Shown here piece by piece: positions 28,651 to 36,631 of a stretch of 64,000 nt of DNA. The stretch comes from UBA6168 sp041741095 (GTDB lineage: Bacteria; Bacteroidota; Bacteroidia; Chitinophagales; Saprospiraceae). The DNA is taken from NCBI GenBank assembly GCA_041741095.1, contig JBGSKQ010000067.1, forward strand, positions 61,310 to 125,309. Reading direction: 5' to 3'. The translations under genes and the position numbers were made by a program. The notes under the pieces are model-generated. The model was given only the letters and a program-made list of their open reading frames with translations. It made no database searches and was not told the origin of the DNA. Position 1 is the stretch's first letter; every line of letters begins with the position of its first letter.

Positions 28651-29715
28651 TCAGGTCAAAACTGGAATCTTATAATAAGTTTTGTACCATTCCACAAATG
28701 CCTGAATCCCTTGTTGGACGGAAGTATCTGGCTTATAATCCAGGTCCTCCACTAGGTCGTCCACATTGGCATAGGTGGTGGTGACGTCGCCGGGTTGGAG
28801 GGGCATCATCTTCTTTTCGGCCTGTAGGCCCAGGTGTTCTTCGATGGCCTGGATAAAGTCCATCAATTGGACGGGATTGTTGTTCCCGATATTGTAAATC
28901 TTGTAGGGCGCCTTGGAGGAACCGGGGTCGGGGTCTTTGCCTGTCCAGGCGGGGTTGCCGGAGGGCGGGTGGTCCATGACCCGCATGACGCCCTCCACAA
29001 TGTCGCCTACGTAGGTAAAGTCACGGCTCATTTTGCCGAAGTTATAGACTTGGATGGGTTTTGCGGCCAGCATCGCCTTGGTAAAGAGGAAAAGGGCCAT
29101 GTCGGGCCTGCCCCAGGGGCCATAGACGGTGAAAAAGCGCAGGCCGGTGGTAGGCAATCCGTACAGGTGGCTGTAGGTGTGCGCCATCAGCTCATTGCTC
29201 TTTTTGCTGGCGGCATAGAGGGAAATGGGGTGGTCCACATTGTCGGAGGTGCTAAATGGCACGTTTTCGTTGAGGCCATAGACGCTGCTACTGCTGGCAT
29301 AGACCAGGTGCTTCACCCGCTTGTGGCGGCAGCCCTCCAGGATGTTCATAAAGCCCACGATATTGCTCTGCACATAACTCACCGGGTTGATGAGGCTGTA
29401 ACGCACCCCGGCCTGGGCCGCCAGGTTCACCACCACGTCGAAGTCGTGGTCGTCGAAGAGGATTTTGAGGTTGTCCCGATCTTCCAGGTCCATTTTGATG
29501 AACTGGTAGTCCGGGTATTTTTCGCTCTGCACCAGGGTATTATAGGCAATGGCCGCCTTGGGGATGCCCGCCTCCGCCAGTCGGTCATATTTCAGGCTGA
29601 CTTCATAATAGTCGTTGATATTGTCGAGGCCCACCACTGCTACCCCCTTCTGGAGCAATTGATTGGCGAGGTGGAAGCCGATAAAACCTGCTGTGCCGGT
29701 GACGAGTACTTTCAT
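28651..29715 (-). CDS. UDP-glucuronate 4-epimerase-like
   Basis: An extended SDR of about 354 residues: MKVLVTGTAGFIGFHLA, LDNINDYYEVSLKYDRL, VVNLAAQAGVRYSLINP, SSSSVYG and LYAASKKSNE (YxxxK). The NDYYxxxLKxxRL and AGVRYS segments are the hallmarks of CapI/LpsL UDP-glucuronate 4-epimerases, which convert UDP-GlcA to UDP-GalA. The start chosen is ATG 29713-29715 (MKVLVTG); an upstream ATG at 29736 would add seven residues, partly from a TCATTGG repeat. It is separated from the other sugar genes by repeat-rich DNA and two AAA-ATPase-like genes. Confidence 0.88.
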   Translation of the reverse strand: MKVLVTGTAGFIGFHLANQLLQKGVAVVGLDNINDYYEVSLKYDRLAEAGIPKAAIAYNTLVQSEKYPDYQFIKMDLEDRDNLKILFDDHDFDVVVNLAAQAGVRYSLINPVSYVQSNIVGFMNILEGCRHKRVKHLVYASSSSVYGLNENVPFSTSDNVDHPISLYAASKKSNELMAHTYSHLYGLPTTGLRFFTVYGPWGRPDMALFLFTKAMLAAKPIQVYNFGKMSRDFTYVGDIVEGVMRVMDHPPSGNPAWTGKDPDPGSSKAPYKIYNIGNNNPVQLMDFIQAIEEHLGLQAEKKMMPLQPGDVTTTYANVDDLVEDLDYKPDTSVQQGIQAFVEWYKTYYKIPVLT

Positions 29716-29724
29716 AGGATAAAT

Positions 29725-29768
29725 GTCATTGGTCATTGGTCATTGGTCATTGGTCATTGGGTCATTGG
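29725..29768. repeat. Heptamer GTCATTG tandem repeat
   Basis: Five exact GTCATTG units and a sixth with one extra G, immediately upstream of the epimerase start. After it come ACTG-rich simple repeats (29775-29855) that include a CCCGATAGCTATCGG palindrome at 29785-29799. Confidence 0.9.
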
Positions 29769-29910
29769 CAGCCGACTGTGCACTGTTCCCGATAGCTATC
29801 GGTTGATGACTGCGGACTGCCAACTGTAGACTGATGACTGTGGACTGATAACTGCGGACTTAAAAAGGGGGAATGATGGTGCAAAGATAGTAATTTTTGC
29901 TTTAGTGTCG

Positions 29911-30009
29911 TTCAAAAAATAACCTAGGCACAACGTCGTCGTCCCGATAGCTATCGGGAGCGAACCCCGACGACGTTTAGTCCAACGAAATCAGGAAGTT
30001 ATTTTTTTC
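29911..30009. repeat. Dispersed palindromic repeat with CCCGATAGCTATCGGG core
   Basis: The ends are TTCAAAAAATAAC and GTTATTTTTTT in inverted orientation; between them lie ACGTCGTCG and CGACGACGT arms and the 16-bp perfect palindrome CCCGATAGCTATCGGG (29943-29958). A full relative is at 50653-50753, a half copy at 44163-44212, and core-only copies at about 41638-41653 and near 63959. Confidence 0.85.
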
Positions 30010-30021
30010 ATCGTTACTGAA

Positions 30022-30145
30022 TACACTGTTAACTAAGTTTTCTAAACAGGGGCTTGGGGGCGAAGCCCCCAAAATCCCCCTCCCCGACGAGCCGCCGGAG
30101 GCGGCGAGGAGGGGCAAAAATTCGTATTATTTAGTTAACAGTGTA
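30022..30145. mobile_element. MITE-like element with 15-bp terminal inverted repeats and 5-bp direct flanks
   Basis: Terminal repeats TACACTGTTAACTAA (30022-30036) and its exact complement (30131-30145) bound 124 bp. Inside are two GC-rich hairpins, GGGGGCGAAGCCCCC and GAGCCGCCGGAGGCGGCGAGG. CTGAA occurs directly on both sides (30017-30021 and 30146-30150), as expected of a target-site duplication. There is no coding capacity. A diverged copy is at 34014-34139. Confidence 0.85.
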
Positions 30146-30233
30146 CTGAAGCACTTTTCATAAAAAATCATAAAAAATCTGCGTCTGTCTGCGTCAAAAA
30201 AAACTGCCCCGGTTTCTACCGGAACACACCCCT

Positions 30234-31775
30234 CTATCCAAGCATTTCCCATTCAAAATGGGCGATGTTCCGTTCTTTTTTGCTGAATTCGATGCCGATG
30301 AGATAGCGGTGTTTAAGGGCCTGGTATTTTTGGTGGTAATTTTTTTCTTTGATCTGCCGAAGGGCCTGTCCCTTTGCCTGTTCTACTACTTTAAATTCAA
30401 AGATATAGGCTTTGTCGTCCAGTTTGAGGCTTAGATCCACGCTGCCTTTGTTGGTGGTATCTTCAGCAACGGTTTCAAAACCCAGGCTGGCAAAGTAGGC
30501 GAAAAGGACACTGGCATAGTAACCCTCGTAATCTGCCACCCGGTTGTTGGTAAAATGCTGGTAAGGAATGGAGGCGAACAGTGAAATAAGAATGTTTTTC
30601 AAAGCTTCGGGATCCCCAGCCTTGAGGGCCTTATACAGTTTGTCCTGGTAGCGGATTTTTTCTGTTTTTTGGGTGGTGAGGGCATCAATAAAGAAATCGT
30701 TGAGCGAATGTTGGATTTCGAGATTGGGTATTTCAAGCCGGTATTTGATAAGGCCCCTTTCGGTAAATTTCTCCTTGATGGTCAGGTATCCTGTTTGCCA
30801 TAACAGCGGCTCCAATTCGATATAATCCACGTCAAAGCTGTCGAGGATGGCGTCGGTGGCCAGGTAGTTTTCCAAATCTGGCAGTGAATAATCTTTCGTG
30901 TACAGCAAATCCACCAAAAAAGATGGATTGCCGGTGCTCCACCAGTAGTTTTTGAATTCAAGATTGTTGGAAATAAACAACAGGATATCGAAGGGGTTAT
31001 AGACTTTTTCGCCAAAATAATTGTAGCCGTTGTACCATTCCTTTATTTTTTCCATGTCAGCCCCGGCCAGAAATTCCTTAAAAACATTCGTTAGATCATC
31101 CTGGGTATAGCCACAGATTTCTCCAAAATTTGGGTGAAGGGTAATGTCATTCAGGTTGTTCAAACCGCTGAACAGGTTCAGTTTGGAGAATTTACTCACC
31201 CCCGTTAGCATGACGAATTGAATATGGTCGTCGTTGGATTTGATGAGCGAATAAAAGGCTTTTAACCCGTCCCTGATCTCCCTGGCAGTGTCCGGGTTGC
31301 CGATGTTGTCCAGAATGGGCTTATCGTACTCATCAATCAGTATCACTACGTTCTTGCCTGTTTTTTCCTTGGATGCCTGGATTAAATCATAAAAGCGTTC
31401 GATGCTGTTTCTGCCTGCTGCAAAATCCATGTCCAAATCCTTTCCCGCCCGCTCTAAAGCAAAAATGAGGTTCCGTTCCAGTTGGTCGGGATTTTTGCTC
31501 ATGCCAGTCGAAAAATCCAGATGGATGACAGGGTATTGGTCATCAAAGTCCCATTTTTCTTCAATATACAATCCCTTAAAAAGTTGCTTGTTGCCTTTGA
31601 AAATTTCCCTTAGGGTATCCAGGAAGAGGCTTTTGCCAAAACGACGTGGGCGGGCCAGGAAATAATACTTCCCGCTTTGAATCAACCGTAGGGCAATAGC
31701 TGTTTTGTCCACATACACATATCCGCCTTCGATGATGTGGCTAAGGGTCTGTATGCCAATGGGCAGTTTTTTCAT
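30234..31775 (-). CDS. AAA-ATPase-like / PD-(D/E)XK protein, intact motif (copy 2)
   Basis: A 513-residue paralogue of the protein at 27034-28578, similar over its whole length. It has the family opening MKKLPIGIQTLSHII, Walker A RPRRFGKSLFLDTL and Walker B VVILIDEYDKPILD. Its C-terminal nuclease-like domain keeps the active-site pattern: SVDLSLKL supplies the Asp and AYIFEFKVVE the ExK pair, with ALRQIKEKNYHQKY after it. It is codirectional with copy 1, and the UDP-glucuronate epimerase gene is caught between them. A MITE-like element lies 88 bp downstream. Function unknown. Confidence 0.9.
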   Translation of the reverse strand: MKKLPIGIQTLSHIIEGGYVYVDKTAIALRLIQSGKYYFLARPRRFGKSLFLDTLREIFKGNKQLFKGLYIEEKWDFDDQYPVIHLDFSTGMSKNPDQLERNLIFALERAGKDLDMDFAAGRNSIERFYDLIQASKEKTGKNVVILIDEYDKPILDNIGNPDTAREIRDGLKAFYSLIKSNDDHIQFVMLTGVSKFSKLNLFSGLNNLNDITLHPNFGEICGYTQDDLTNVFKEFLAGADMEKIKEWYNGYNYFGEKVYNPFDILLFISNNLEFKNYWWSTGNPSFLVDLLYTKDYSLPDLENYLATDAILDSFDVDYIELEPLLWQTGYLTIKEKFTERGLIKYRLEIPNLEIQHSLNDFFIDALTTQKTEKIRYQDKLYKALKAGDPEALKNILISLFASIPYQHFTNNRVADYEGYYASVLFAYFASLGFETVAEDTTNKGSVDLSLKLDDKAYIFEFKVVEQAKGQALRQIKEKNYHQKYQALKHRYLIGIEFSKKERNIAHFEWEMLG

Positions 31776-31812
31776 CTGATCGGGGCAGCGAACAGTTCGG
31801 CACCTTATTCAG

Positions 31813-32206
31813 CATCAAGGTGACATCTTTTTTCGCTGCACTCTTTTTAAATTTTGCAGATTTTGCCGTGAAAAAAGGTGTCATTTTGATGCGGCCGCTT
31901 AGAGGTAGCTTTGAGATGACACCTTTTTCCCCATGAGTTCCCTGCATATTTGAAAGTCCGTGGCGGGGAAAAAGATGTCACCTCAAAGCAGTGGCCAAAT
32001 GCAGCTTATACAGAAATGGTCCCCCTTTAGGGGTCAGGGGCAATCAGTGCGGCCGCTTAGAGGTAGCTTTGAGATGACACCTTTTTCCCCATGAGTTCCC
32101 TACAAAATTGAAAATCCGTGGCGGGGAAAAAGATGTCACCTCAAAGCAGTGGCCAAACGCAGCCTTATGCAGAAATGGTCCCCCTTTAGGGGTCAGGGGC
32201 AATCAG
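31813..32206. repeat. Three long hairpins and a 158-bp tandem duplication
   Basis: Hairpin one has arms 31813-31834 and 31870-31891 (core GGTGACATCTTTTTTC). Then a 158-bp unit occurs twice (31891-32047 and 32049-32206), each with a hairpin of 25-bp arms (31908-31932 with 31965-31989; 32066-32090 with 32123-32147) and a GGTCCCCCTTTAGGGG end. Arm mismatches in hairpin one are all G-T pairs on the plus strand; in the other two they become G-T pairs on the minus strand. This accounts for most of the 436-bp gap. Confidence 0.9.
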
Positions 32207-32211
32207 GGGCA

Positions 32212-33171
32212 TCACCCAAACGGATGCGCCGCCAAAGGCAAACTCGCCAGTTCGTGCCATTGCCCATGCAGGCCCACCGGGCGGGCGTTGCGGATGTCGT
32301 GTACGATGTTGACCGCCGTGGCGGCATCCTCCAAAGTAAAACCTTGTCCGTTGAGGATGGCCTGGTAGCTATGGGTGTGCAGGTCGGTAAAACCCTCGCT
32401 GAATTCGATTTCTTCGCCGTCCACCGTGATGGAACGGTACGTCCTGCCGCCTTTTTTCTTCACGGATGCCGGCAGGGTATCCTCATGGATACTCAGGAAC
32501 CATTTGACCCTGGCCTTGTCCAATTCGAGGTAGCCGGATGCCCGGTCGTGGGTGTGGAGGTGGACGGTGTTTTCCCGGACATTGCCAAAGAGCCAGATCA
32601 GCATGTCATAAAAATGGACGCCGATATTGGTGGCAATGCCGCCGGATTTGTTGACATCGCCTTTCCAACTAGTATAGTACCATTTGCCCCGTGAGGTAAT
32701 ATAGGTCAGGTTGACATCATGCACCTTGCCCGCTGGCTCGGCCTGGATTTTTTCCCGCAGTGCTATCACTGCAGGGTGGAGGCGCAATTGCAAAATCGTG
32801 TGGACTTTTTTGCCCGTTTCTTCCTGCATCTGTTGCAGGGCCTCCACGTTCCAAGGGTTGAGCACCAGGGGTTTTTCGCAGATAACATCCGCCCCGATGC
32901 GCAGACCAAAGCGGATATGGGCATCGTGCAGGTAATTCGGGGAGCAAATGCTCACGTAGTCTATATGCGTACCACGACGTTGGAGTTTGTCCAAATGCCG
33001 GTCGAACCGTTCAAATTCCGTAAAAAAGTCCGACTCCGGGAAGTAGCTGTCAATCACGCCGACCGAGTCGTTTTTGTCGTAGGCTGCCACCAGGCGGTTG
33101 CCCGTTTCCTTGATGGCCTTCATGTGCCGTGGGGCAATGTAGCCTGCTGCGCCGATGAGGGAGAAATTCAT
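32212..33171 (-). CDS. wlbA: WlbA/WbpB-type UDP-GlcNAc-uronate 3-oxidase
   Basis: A 319-residue Gfo/Idh/MocA enzyme. NFSLIGAAGYIAPRHMKAI at the start and YVSICSPNYLHDAHIRFGL are the distinctive signatures of WlbA/WbpB, which oxidises C3 of UDP-N-acetyl-glucosaminuronate using NAD. EKPLVLNPWN holds the EKP motif, and GGIATNIGVHFYDMLIWLFG the active-site His/Asp region. It works with the aminotransferase at 35516-36631 and the acetyltransferase at 33230-33724. Its ATG sits three bases from an octamer array, with no visible ribosome-binding site between. Confidence 0.9.
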   Translation of the reverse strand: MNFSLIGAAGYIAPRHMKAIKETGNRLVAAYDKNDSVGVIDSYFPESDFFTEFERFDRHLDKLQRRGTHIDYVSICSPNYLHDAHIRFGLRIGADVICEKPLVLNPWNVEALQQMQEETGKKVHTILQLRLHPAVIALREKIQAEPAGKVHDVNLTYITSRGKWYYTSWKGDVNKSGGIATNIGVHFYDMLIWLFGNVRENTVHLHTHDRASGYLELDKARVKWFLSIHEDTLPASVKKKGGRTYRSITVDGEEIEFSEGFTDLHTHSYQAILNGQGFTLEDAATAVNIVHDIRNARPVGLHGQWHELASLPLAAHPFG

Positions 33172-33173
33172 GG

Positions 33174-33261
33174 TTGGATGGTTGGATGGTTGGATTGTTG
33201 GATGGTTAGATGGTTAGATGGTTAGATGGTTAGATGGTTGGATGGTTAGATGGTTGGATGG
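33174..33261. repeat. Octamer array between wlbA and wlbB, overlapping the wlbB 3' end
   Basis: Eleven GATGGTTN-type units. The wlbB stop codon (33230-33232) and its last eleven codons are made from these units. Confidence 0.9.
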
Positions 33262-33724
33262 CTCCGTCCACCAAGCGGTAATGCTGGCCGCTGGGGCATA
33301 CCGCCAAGCCGTTTTCATCGAAGCTCAGGCGCTCGCCGTGTTGGCTCATCCAGCCGATTTGGCGGGCGGGGTTGCCGACGATGAGGGCATAAGGCTTTAC
33401 TTCCTTGGTGACCACGGCCCCTGCGCCAATGAAGGCGTAGGCTCCGATGTTGTTGCCACAAACGATGGTGGCATTGGCCCCGATGGTGGCCCCTTTGCCG
33501 ACCACGGTTTTCATGTATTCCCCTTTGCGGTTCACGGCGCTGCGGGGGTTATGGACATTGGTGAAGACCATGCTCGGCCCCAAAAAAACGTCATCTTCGC
33601 AGACCACGCCTTCATAAATGGAGACGTTGTTCTGCACTTTGACATTATTCCCCAATACCACCCCATTGGCCACAAAAACATTTTGCCCCAAATTGCAGCT
33701 TTCCCCAATGACCGCCCCCGGCAT
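33230..33724 (-). CDS. wlbB: WlbB/WbpD-type N-acetyltransferase with damaged ends
   Basis: A left-handed beta-helix acetyltransferase: IGESCNLGQNVFVANG, VFLGPSMVFTNVHNPRSAV and VVTKEVKPYALIVGNPARQIGWM are typical of WbpD/WlbB, which acetylates the 3-amino group of UDP-2-acetamido-3-amino-glucuronate. The first ATG in frame (33722-33724) is too late: homologous sequence (SPYYTHPTAVIDAGASIG) continues in frame to about 33811 and then becomes octamer-encoded codons, closed by a TAA at 33845-33847. No ATG, GTG or TTG exists in that extension; ATC at 33824-33826 is the nearest near-start. The C-terminus GAIQPSNHPTI is also octamer-encoded. The protein may be translated from a weak start, or short and inactive. 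Confidence 0.8.
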   Translation of the reverse strand: MPGAVIGESCNLGQNVFVANGVVLGNNVKVQNNVSIYEGVVCEDDVFLGPSMVFTNVHNPRSAVNRKGEYMKTVVGKGATIGANATIVCGNNIGAYAFIGAGAVVTKEVKPYALIVGNPARQIGWMSQHGERLSFDENGLAVCPSGQHYRLVDGAIQPSNHPTI

Positions 33725-33811
33725 GACGTGGCTGAAATGCCAGATAGAGGACTTGGCCCCGATGCTGGCCCCTGCGTCAATGACGGCGGTGGGGTGGGTG
33801 TAATATGGAGA

Positions 33812-33870
33812 GTTGGATGGTTGGATGGTTGGAGGATTAGATGGTTAAATGGTTAAATGGTTGGATGGTT
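33812..33870. repeat. Octamer array upstream of wlbB replacing its start
   Basis: Units GATGGTTG, GAGGATTA and AATGGTTA run directly into the wlbB reading frame where a start codon and leader would be expected. After it, 33872-34013 holds no gene: it has a GCCACGA(A/G)TTAT repeat pair and a hairpin. Confidence 0.85.
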
Positions 33871-33930
33871 TTGCCACGAATTATGCTAATTAAGCAAAGT
33901 GATTTACCTTGCGGATGAGACAGCCTTTAC

Positions 33931-33965
33931 TCCCCTCTCTTTGAGGAGAGGGGTCGGGGGTGAGG
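33931..33965. repeat. CCCCTCTC...GAGAGGGG hairpin repeat
   Basis: The form CTCCCCTCTC-TTTG-AGGAGAGGGGTCGGGGGTGAGG is a widespread intergenic bacterial repeat. It is a single copy here, followed by two octamer units (33969-33984). Confidence 0.75.
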
Positions 33966-34013
33966 TCATGGTTGGATGGTTAAATAGTTTGGCCACGAGT
34001 TATTCTAACTAAG

Positions 34014-34139
34014 TACACTGTAAATTAAGTCATTTAATAGCGGGGTTTGGGGGCGCAGCCCCCAAAGAGGCCCTTCCCCCGACGAGCCGCCGAAGGCGGC
34101 GAGGAGGGGCGAAAAGAAAGTTATTTATTTTACACTGTA
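34014..34139. mobile_element. MITE-like element, second copy
   Basis: It is related to 30022-30145: the same GGGGGCGCAGCCCCC and GAGCCGCCGAAGGCGGCGAGG hairpins in the same order, with ends TACACTGTAAATTA and TTATTTTACACTGTA as imperfect inverted repeats. Flanks are CTAAG on the left and CTATG on the right, compatible with a decayed 5-bp duplication. It lies 24 bp from the stop of the AlbA_2 gene. Confidence 0.8.
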
Positions 34140-34163
34140 CTATGTGATGAGATTTACCGTACA

Positions 34164-35315
34164 TTAGAAATAGAGGGTGACGATGAATTCTTCACCGAAT
34201 TCTTCCATTTTTATTTCTTTCCCCAATTTGTTTGCTTCCTGGAATATCATAGGAACCCCCCTGCCTAAACGGTCAACATAACGGGTATGTATCAAAAATT
34301 TAAGGAGAACCGGGTTCCGGGAATACGCCGAACCCAATTTGATTTTCTCAATGCTGAGTGTATTTGGCAGCCTTCCAGGACTGTGCATCTCGAGTCTGTC
34401 ATCAAACATGAACAACCTTATCTGGGAACCGACAATAGAATAATCCCTATGTACACAGGCATTCGTGATTAGTTCCCGGAATACTTTGTCGGGATAACCA
34501 ATTGCGGTTTCTACTCTTTTTGCCCCAACAATGATTGAAGGTGCTTTTATATTGTTTTTTACTACCGCCAAGGTAGTATCAATAATGTAATCAAGCGTCC
34601 CTTCTATAAATTGCCGGTCTATCAATTCATCCGTTATATGGCTTCCTTTAAAGTGGGCAAAAGCAATACCAGACTGGTATAGATATTTTGATGGGTTAAT
34701 ACCAAAGCATAGCATCCCAGCCAATGTTACCTGGCCTTCCTCTGTTAATATTTCAGCATTTTTCAACAATTGCTCTTGGGAAGATGAAGTCTCTTCATCA
34801 AATTTTATTTCAAAAATATTAAAGTAGGAATCTAATTTATAATAATTTAGGGAAGATATAGAAGTGCGGTCAATGCCAACCTTATCATAGTGCAATGCAC
34901 CACTTTGTTGGAACAATCTCAATAGTTCTGCCTGAGTTGCCACCCTGTTTGTAGAGCCAATCCTGATAAGGAACTGAAATTTATTGGTTTGGTAAGGTTT
35001 ATCTTTTCCTTTTGGTACTTCAATATAAAATACCTTCTTTCCATCTACTTCCGCAGTTGTGGAGACTACCTCCAAAGCTGGTATAACATTATGCCTTACA
35101 ATGTTGCTGACCCATTCTTCATTGATATGGCTGTTTGCAATTCCACTAATGACCCCATCGTCTTCTACTCCCACTAAAATAACCCCGCCATTTGAATTGG
35201 AAAATGCTACGATTTCTTTGGCAAGGGCCTCTGGTTTTATATCATCCCGTTTAAACTCTACCCCTGAGTTTTCCCCTTGTGCAATAATTTGTAGTATTTG
35301 GGAATCGCTTATCAA
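34164..35315 (-). CDS. AlbA_2 / HATPase_c_4 protein, second family member
   Basis: A 383-residue protein: GENSGVEFKRDDIKPEALAKE and IVAFSNSNGGVILVGVEDDG form the AlbA_2 domain; FRELITNACVHRDYSIVG and LEMHSPGRLPNTLS form the ATPase-like C-terminal domain, ending in a winged-helix-like segment. It starts with TTG at 35313-35315 (no ATG nearby). It is clearly diverged from the member at 25065-26222, so not a recent duplicate. It interrupts the Wlb gene set between wlbB and the aminotransferase. Likely a nucleic-acid-binding regulator; unproven. Confidence 0.85.
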   Translation of the reverse strand: MISDSQILQIIAQGENSGVEFKRDDIKPEALAKEIVAFSNSNGGVILVGVEDDGVISGIANSHINEEWVSNIVRHNVIPALEVVSTTAEVDGKKVFYIEVPKGKDKPYQTNKFQFLIRIGSTNRVATQAELLRLFQQSGALHYDKVGIDRTSISSLNYYKLDSYFNIFEIKFDEETSSSQEQLLKNAEILTEEGQVTLAGMLCFGINPSKYLYQSGIAFAHFKGSHITDELIDRQFIEGTLDYIIDTTLAVVKNNIKAPSIIVGAKRVETAIGYPDKVFRELITNACVHRDYSIVGSQIRLFMFDDRLEMHSPGRLPNTLSIEKIKLGSAYSRNPVLLKFLIHTRYVDRLGRGVPMIFQEANKLGKEIKMEEFGEEFIVTLYF

Positions 35316-35372
35316 TCTATTGGAAGAAATTATTTACCGTCGGAGTATGGACGCAGGTGACACTTTCAAATG

Positions 35373-35506
35373 GGATGGTTGGATGGTTGGATGGTTAGAT
35401 GGTTGGATGGTTTTGCCACATGGTTGGTGAAGGTGACACCTTCGAATGGCCGCACAAATCTTGCGGGACACCATACTTTAGACGGCCATTTGAAGATGTC
35501 ATCTTC
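35373..35506. repeat. Octamer array and long hairpin downstream of the aminotransferase gene
   Basis: Octamers at 35373-35414 are preceded by an arm-like GGTGACACTTTCAAATGG. A hairpin has 23-bp arms at 35429-35451 and 35484-35506 with the core GGTGACACC/GATGTCATC. One C-A mismatch; the others are G-T pairs. It ends 10 bp before the stop of the aminotransferase gene and could act as a terminator or mRNA end. Confidence 0.85.
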
Positions 35507-35515
35507 ATCCTGCTG

Positions 35516-36631
35516 TCAATTTGTGGCAAAAAATTGAATGACTGTTTGCGCTATATATCCCAACAATTCCTCGTCCATTTCCGAGTGCATGGGCAGTGAA
35601 ATGACAGATTGGCACAGGCTTTCCGTCATGGGTAATGCATCACCACTGTAATACTTGGCAAAAGCATTTTGTTTGTACAATGGCACCGGATAATAGACAC
35701 CCGTTGGGATTCCTTTTTCCGTTAAATAGGCCAATAATTCATCCCTTTTTCCATTGTTTACCAGTAAGGTATATTGATGGAATACGTGGCTGGAATTATG
35801 TTGCCTGGCGGGAATGGTGAATTCCTCTATATCTTGAAAAGCATGGTCATAATAGGCCGCTGCATGTTGCCGGGCTTTTATATATTCATCCAAATATTGG
35901 AGTTTGACCTCCAATATAGCGGCTTGTATCGTATCGAGCCTGGAATTGACGCCCACCGTTTCGTGATAGTAACGTTTGCTTTGGCCGTGGTTGGCAATCA
36001 TGCGCAGGCGGGTGGCCAGTTCGTCGTCGTTGGTGGTCAGGGCCCCGCCGTCGCCATAGCAGCCCAGGTTTTTGGAAGGGAAAAATGAAGTGGTGCCAAT
36101 ATGCCCGATAGTACCCGCCTTTTGGCGATTGCCATTGGAAAAAGTATAATCCGCCCCGATGGACTGGGCATTGTCTTCCACTACATAAAGGCCCTGTTTA
36201 TCAGCCACTTCAAGGATAGGCTCCATATCGGCGCACTGGCCGAACAAATGTACCGGCACGACAGCCTTGGTCTTCAGTGTAATCGCCCGTTCTATGATGT
36301 CTGCCGTGAGGTTGAATGTATCAGGGTCAACATCCACCATGATGGGTGTCAATTGCAGCAGGGCGATGACCTCCGCCGTTGCCACATAAGTAAAGGCTGG
36401 CACAATCACCTCGTCCCCCGGCTGCAGCCCCAATCCCATCAGCGCAATTTGCAGGGCATCCGTCCCATTGGCACAAGGGATGACATGTTTTACCCCCAGG
36501 TATTCCTCCAGCGATTGCTGAAAGCGTTTCACCGCCGGTCCCCCAATAAACTGGGTGGAAGCCAACACTTCCATCACCGCCCGGTCCATCTCCGGCTTCA
36601 TCCGCAGGTACTGTGCCTGCAAATCCACCAT
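35516..36631 (-). CDS. wlbC: WlbC/WbpE-type 3-oxo-sugar aminotransferase
   Basis: A DegT/DnrJ/EryC1 PLP enzyme of about 371 residues. MVDLQAQYLRMKPEMDRAV and STQFIGGPAVKRFQ open it, VVEDNAQSIGADY contains the PLP-contacting Asp, and GTTSFFPSKNLGCYGDGG carries the PLP lysine. This pattern is that of WbpE/WlbC (and PorR), which aminates C3 of UDP-2-acetamido-3-keto-glucuronate made by WlbA. I chose ATG 36629-36631; an upstream start would add 49 residues that are translated simple repeats. Long hairpins flank the gene on both sides. Confidence 0.88.
   Translation of the reverse strand: MVDLQAQYLRMKPEMDRAVMEVLASTQFIGGPAVKRFQQSLEEYLGVKHVIPCANGTDALQIALMGLGLQPGDEVIVPAFTYVATAEVIALLQLTPIMVDVDPDTFNLTADIIERAITLKTKAVVPVHLFGQCADMEPILEVADKQGLYVVEDNAQSIGADYTFSNGNRQKAGTIGHIGTTSFFPSKNLGCYGDGGALTTNDDELATRLRMIANHGQSKRYYHETVGVNSRLDTIQAAILEVKLQYLDEYIKARQHAAAYYDHAFQDIEEFTIPARQHNSSHVFHQYTLLVNNGKRDELLAYLTEKGIPTGVYYPVPLYKQNAFAKYYSGDALPMTESLCQSVISLPMHSEMDEELLGYIAQTVIQFFATN

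Noticed and set aside
28834..29829. 331-codon plus-strand open frame
   Set aside because: Antisense to the UDP-glucuronate 4-epimerase; no domain pattern.
33218..33856. 212-codon plus-strand open frame
   Set aside because: Opposite the wlbB acetyltransferase and made at both ends of octamer repeats.
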